From positions 24,240-88,239 of the IMG/VR virus record IMGVR_UViG_3300035670_000111: a stretch of DNA of 64,000 nt, one strand, 5' to 3'. Source of the stretch: a virus. The notes under the pieces were generated by a model. That model made no database searches, had not been told where the DNA came from, and saw only the letters and a list, made by a program, of their open reading frames with translations. This document shows positions 61,577 through 64,000 of this stretch, piece after piece (positions within the stretch are counted from its first letter, which is position 1; every line of letters begins with the position of its first letter). The translations under genes and the position numbers were made by a program.

Positions 61577-61775
61577 CTGTGCCTGTGCCACTAGTGGAAT
61601 CCTTTCCAAAATCGTTTTGAGCGGTTTCATTTGCTCCTCCGGGACCACCGTAGGGAGCCATAAAATTAGTTCCACCATACCAAAGATAGTAATATGGCAA
61701 AGCAGGAAGGGAAACGCCCGCAGTTACATATTTTCTTTTCTTGGGCGATTTAAATTGATGGTTCTTTTTATGCAC
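61533..61775 (-). CDS. Gly-rich small protein, 80 aa
   Basis: Basic N-terminus, an aromatic patch (LPALPYYYLWYGGTNFMAPY) and a Gly/Ser/Asp-rich tail (TSGTGTDGSSAGGDGGGS). Partly overlaps the DUF7455-type gene in another frame. No family. Could be a virion or membrane-associated peptide. Confidence 0.5.
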   Translation of the reverse strand: MHKKNHQFKSPKKRKYVTAGVSLPALPYYYLWYGGTNFMAPYGGPGGANETAQNDFGKDSTSGTGTDGSSAGGDGGGSAS

Positions 61776-61790
61776 AGATGGAGTATAGAG

Positions 61791-62357
61791 CTATCGTCTT
61801 TGTATGAAAGTGCGAACAGTCCCACCTGAATATACATCGTGCTTCTTAGCAATCTCGATAGACTTCCTAACCACTTTTTCGGCGGACTTAGGGTCAGTAC
61901 ATTTGTTGTAGTTTAAAGCCTCAAGTGCACCTAGAGCGTAATCTCCTCCAGAGCCGGCTACATAAAAGCCTCTAGCATCTCTATCCCAGGAGTAGTCTTC
62001 AAAGACGATGTACATAACACCGTGTACAGCAATGATGAATTCTGAGTCGTGAGAGGCGAACTCGCCTTCTTCTTTCATGTCATAGCCTGCATCCATGAAT
62101 GTAAGACGCATTTGCGGGATGAATTGAACGCTCATCCATTCATCTAAGTTTTGATTAACGCGGGGTTTTGCTGGCTTCCAACCATAATGCATTAAGTTAG
62201 ATCCGCGTCCTGCACCAGCACCAGCAATAAGAATGCCGTTGTTCTCAACAATTTTTGGGGTAGCGGTATCTAATAGTCGTCCGCTATCAAGTGATGCTCT
62301 GGATTCAGATCCGAGAACACACCATCCGTCGCCTTGCACACCTACTAACGTCGTCAT
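61791..62357 (-). CDS. Proteasome beta-subunit-like Ntn hydrolase
   Basis: 188 residues with the beta-subunit fold pattern. After removal of Met1, Thr2 becomes the N-terminal nucleophile (TTLVGVQGDGW). Glu18 (GSESRAS), Lys35 (TPKIVENNG), Ser136 (FYVAGSGGDYALGALEA), Asp174 and Ser177 (KHDVYSGG) fall where proteasome beta subunits carry their catalytic set Thr1, Glu/Asp17, Lys33, Ser129, Asp166, Ser169. Mature-type protein with no propeptide. Own promoter with a perfect TATAAT. It may degrade or process proteins during infection; substrate and partner ATPase unknown. Confidence 0.88.
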   Translation of the reverse strand: MTTLVGVQGDGWCVLGSESRASLDSGRLLDTATPKIVENNGILIAGAGAGRGSNLMHYGWKPAKPRVNQNLDEWMSVQFIPQMRLTFMDAGYDMKEEGEFASHDSEFIIAVHGVMYIVFEDYSWDRDARGFYVAGSGGDYALGALEALNYNKCTDPKSAEKVVRKSIEIAKKHDVYSGGTVRTFIQRR

Positions 62358-62365
62358 CTACAGCC

Positions 62366-62422
62366 CTTTCGTCTTTGGCTATTATAGATGCCCGTCGCGT
62401 ATGTTGACCCAAGAGACGAAAG
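62366..62422 (-). promoter_or_regulatory. Promoter with flanking inverted repeat before Ntn hydrolase gene
   Basis: Minus strand TATAAT at 62386-62381 lies 24 bases before the ATG. Arms CTTTCGTCTTTGG (62366-62378) and CCAAGAGACGAAAG (62409-62422) form an imperfect inverted repeat around it. A -35 is not convincing. The palindrome suggests an operator, or a hairpin in a longer transcript from upstream. Confidence 0.6.
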
Positions 62423-62518
62423 CAGAAAGGACTTAATCACCATACCACGGGCTGTCGGCCCAACCGATAACCGACCTTAGCAGAAGTATATACCAAAACG
62501 GCGGGGAAAGGGGTGTAG

Positions 62519-62968
62519 CTACGCTATTTCGATAACCTTAGGCTTATGTTCCTCAGGGATGCGGCGCTCCAGGTCAATGAAGAGGATGCCGTCGACGAAG
62601 GAGGCTTTAGCGACCTCCACATAGTCAGCCAGGACGAATTCGCTCTTGAAGTCTCTCATGCCGATCCCGCGATGGACGAACTCGTCATCACGCTTCTCAG
62701 CCTTAGATCCCTCAATGGTTAGGACGTTATCCTTTAGCTGGATAGCGATCTCCTTCTTAGTGAAGCCGGCCACAGCCATCTCCACCGTATAGGTGTCCTC
62801 ACCGTGCTTAACGATGTTGTATGGAGGATATGAAGACCCCCGACCCATAGATTCGCTCATACGAGCTAGGGTGTCGATTTGTCTCTCAAAGCCGACCATC
62901 CATGGCCAAGCAGTGAATGGTACGCAAGAATTTGCAGATTTGAATGAAGTGTTGAATGTAGGTATCAC
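62519..62968 (-). CDS. Small heat shock protein (Hsp20/alpha-crystallin)
   Basis: 149 residues. The alpha-crystallin domain spans residues about 45-140: YNIVKHGEDTYTVEMAVAGF, VLTIEGSKA, GMRDFKSEFVLAD. It ends with an I-x-I-type motif (VIEIA). GTG start five bases after AAGGAG. Prevents aggregation of unfolded proteins. Phage Hsp20 genes are known mainly from marine cyanophages. Neighbour to the Ntn hydrolase, so it may act in a common protein-handling unit. More GC-rich than most minus-strand genes. Confidence 0.93.
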   Translation of the reverse strand: MIPTFNTSFKSANSCVPFTAWPWMVGFERQIDTLARMSESMGRGSSYPPYNIVKHGEDTYTVEMAVAGFTKKEIAIQLKDNVLTIEGSKAEKRDDEFVHRGIGMRDFKSEFVLADYVEVAKASFVDGILFIDLERRIPEEHKPKVIEIA

Positions 62969-63306
62969 TTTAACTCCTTAAAGCAAGTTAGTTTAGGCAT
63001 CCCCAAACGGCAGATGCGTACCCAGTATAAGGCCACTGCCCCCCGTTTTATTCCCCTGAAAATTTTTGAATTGTGTCTCAGATCACGAAATTTTACCTTT
63101 TGGGACCCCATAACCCCCCAATTTAAATTTTAGGGCCACTGCCTACTATTTAAATAGCTGCTAGTGGATCTCTCCTGGCTAGAAAATCGGACATTTCGGA
63201 CTAAAGGTGCGGGGGGGACAAAACGGACATTTCAGACATTGACAGGTCGCTAGTAAAATAAGCGCGTCATTATGGCTCGGCTAGTAAGGTAGAGCCCGAC
63301 ACTAGG

Positions 63307-63330
63307 GCGGTAGCATGTCTATGCTACCGC
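63307..63330 (+). terminator. Hairpin in divergent region, possible terminator
   Basis: Perfect 9-bp stem GCGGTAGCA/TGCTACCGC with a six-base loop, then ATTTCTTG. The T run is weak. May attenuate a transcript toward the plus-strand gene. Confidence 0.5.
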
Positions 63331-63356
63331 ATTTCTTGTTGCTTCCAATGTGATGG

Positions 63357-63387
63357 GTCGGTAGGGGGTGCGACTCCCCCTGCCGAC
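63357..63387 (+). ncRNA. tRNA minihelix-like hairpin
   Basis: GTCGGTAGGGGG and CCCCCTGCCGAC pair over 12 positions with one wobble. Loop TGCGACT has seven bases and differs from a T loop mainly at the second base. Size (7+5 bp, 7-base loop) equals a tRNA acceptor/T-arm. Outer bases CCAATGTG and CGCATTGG also pair. No CCA end and no D or anticodon arm. Chance resemblance or attenuator remain possible. Confidence 0.4.
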
Positions 63388-63442
63388 ACGCATTGGCAAA
63401 TCGCCATGCCCGCAGTAATGCGGTATCACTAAGGAGATACCT

Positions 63443-63970
63443 ATGTCATTCATTGACCTAGTTATTGAGAAAGCCAGCGAGCGGGGCACTAAGGGCACGG
63501 AGCGTGTCCTATTGTCCCTAACTGAACTCGCTGGGCAGGAGGGTCATAAGTGCCCTAACCCTGCCGACATCGTTGCTCTGCTACCACGCACGAGCAAGGA
63601 CGAGCCAGAGGTTGAGCCTCTGGTGTTTGCCTACGCCCTCTACCTCATGGTGGAGTATGCGTTTGAGGTGGGAGAAGCCCGCCGATACGCCAACAACTTC
63701 CGTCAGGAGTTGGACAACCTCATGGTTGAGGGTAATGTATTGGTCACCAAGACCAACATCACTAAGGCAGACATTGAGCGTAAGACCTCGCTCAAAGATA
63801 CAGCCATCGAGCGTAAGATCGAGGCGCTAACCAATAGCGTCAAGTCTTTCCGTAAGATGGTCGCTGATGGTCGCACTCTATCCGATGAGGACGAGTTGGC
63901 TATCGCAAACTTGGTGTCTGACCTACAGACACTAGTCACCCATACATCACGGGTGGAAGCACTAGTCTAA
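63443..63970 (+). CDS. Unrecognised plus-strand protein, 175 aa
   Basis: Starts with ATG six bases after AAGGAG. Mostly helical, acidic, with a hydrophobic middle (PLVFAYALYLMVEYAFEVGE) and coiled C-terminus (AIERKIEALTNSVKSFRKMV). No family recognised. First gene of a presumed rightward operon that leaves the window. Its codon use is clearly more GC-rich than that of most minus-strand genes, suggesting an early-gene block or different origin. Confidence 0.7.
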   Translation: MSFIDLVIEKASERGTKGTERVLLSLTELAGQEGHKCPNPADIVALLPRTSKDEPEVEPLVFAYALYLMVEYAFEVGEARRYANNFRQELDNLMVEGNVLVTKTNITKADIERKTSLKDTAIERKIEALTNSVKSFRKMVADGRTLSDEDELAIANLVSDLQTLVTHTSRVEALV

Positions 63971-64000
63971 TAGTTCTAGGCCACTACATCGTTAGCCGTG

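Larger units (their letters stand above)
62969..63442. promoter_or_regulatory. 474-base divergent intergenic region
   Basis: Between the Hsp20 and rightmost genes, which diverge. On the minus strand GGCAGTGGCC occurs twice (63031-63040 and 63134-63143), each followed by a -10-like hexamer (TATACT, TAAAAT) one base on. CGGACATTTC repeats at 63188 and 63224, and TTGACA lies at 63239. AT-rich AAATTT runs fill the middle. Right of 63300 come consecutive hairpins. No gene seen here. Likely carries divergent promoters and perhaps an origin. Confidence 0.6.

Noticed and set aside
63357-63387. A tRNA gene
   Set aside because: Only acceptor/T-arm-like pairing is present; D arm, anticodon arm and CCA are missing, and the loop lacks the TTC start. 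Kept only as a minihelix-like hairpin.
1-63970. Integrase or other sign of lysogeny
   Set aside because: No integrase, excisionase or repressor-type gene was found in this window; absence may be due to the window edge.

Overview
This window is almost certainly part of the genome of a large tailed phage with a contractile tail (myovirus type) that infects an actinobacterium. The contractile tail is shown by a sheath, a gp19-like tube, a gp25-like wedge, a baseplate J protein, a gp5-like spike, a gpD-like hub and a LysM baseplate protein. The actinobacterial host is inferred from a phage-borne WhiB regulator, a DUF7455-like Cys-His protein, a PASTA protein and a proteasome-beta-like Ntn hydrolase. 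The AT-rich composition and the many small proteins resembling those of aquatic phages suggest an uncultured freshwater actinobacterial phage, but that is inference.

Layout. Nearly everything is read from the minus strand, so transcription runs from high to low coordinates. From right to left: an Hsp20 chaperone and the proteasome-like protein (62.97-61.79 kb); an island of small basic or zinc-binding proteins (61.8-57.4 kb); a PASTA protein; a lysis region with a secreted Pro/Glu-rich protein, small membrane proteins, a lipoprotein, a holin candidate and a CHAP endolysin (56.8-53.1 kb); packaging and head genes, namely terminase, portal, scaffold and major capsid (52.3-42.8 kb); a long block of fibres, collagen-like proteins and accessory genes including a glycosyltransferase, a membrane permease-like protein and a U32-like/methyltransferase fusion (42.8-24.2 kb); neck, sheath, tube, chaperone, tape measure and baseplate (24.2-5.1 kb); and replication genes, namely initiator-like protein, DnaC-like loader, SWIM protein, DnaB-like helicase, WhiB and primase (4.8 kb to the left edge, where the primase is cut). 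Only two genes are on the plus strand: a lysozyme-like protein with a structured leader at 52.5 kb and an unrecognised gene at the right edge after a 474-base intergenic region.

Many genes overlap by TAATG, ATGA or a few more bases, so translational coupling is widespread. Several real genes are under 60 codons (51, 34, 45, 44, 36, 47, 59, 57 and 52 residues) and were found by reading the gaps.

Points most worth following: the Ntn hydrolase with an apparently intact catalytic set; a 36-cysteine repeat block inserted into a virion jelly-roll-like domain; a probable +1 frameshift in the tail assembly chaperone just before the tape measure gene; a perfect 13-bp inverted repeat inside the replication initiator gene; and the metabolic-looking insertion in the fibre operon. 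All family assignments are from recognition of motifs, without database searches.
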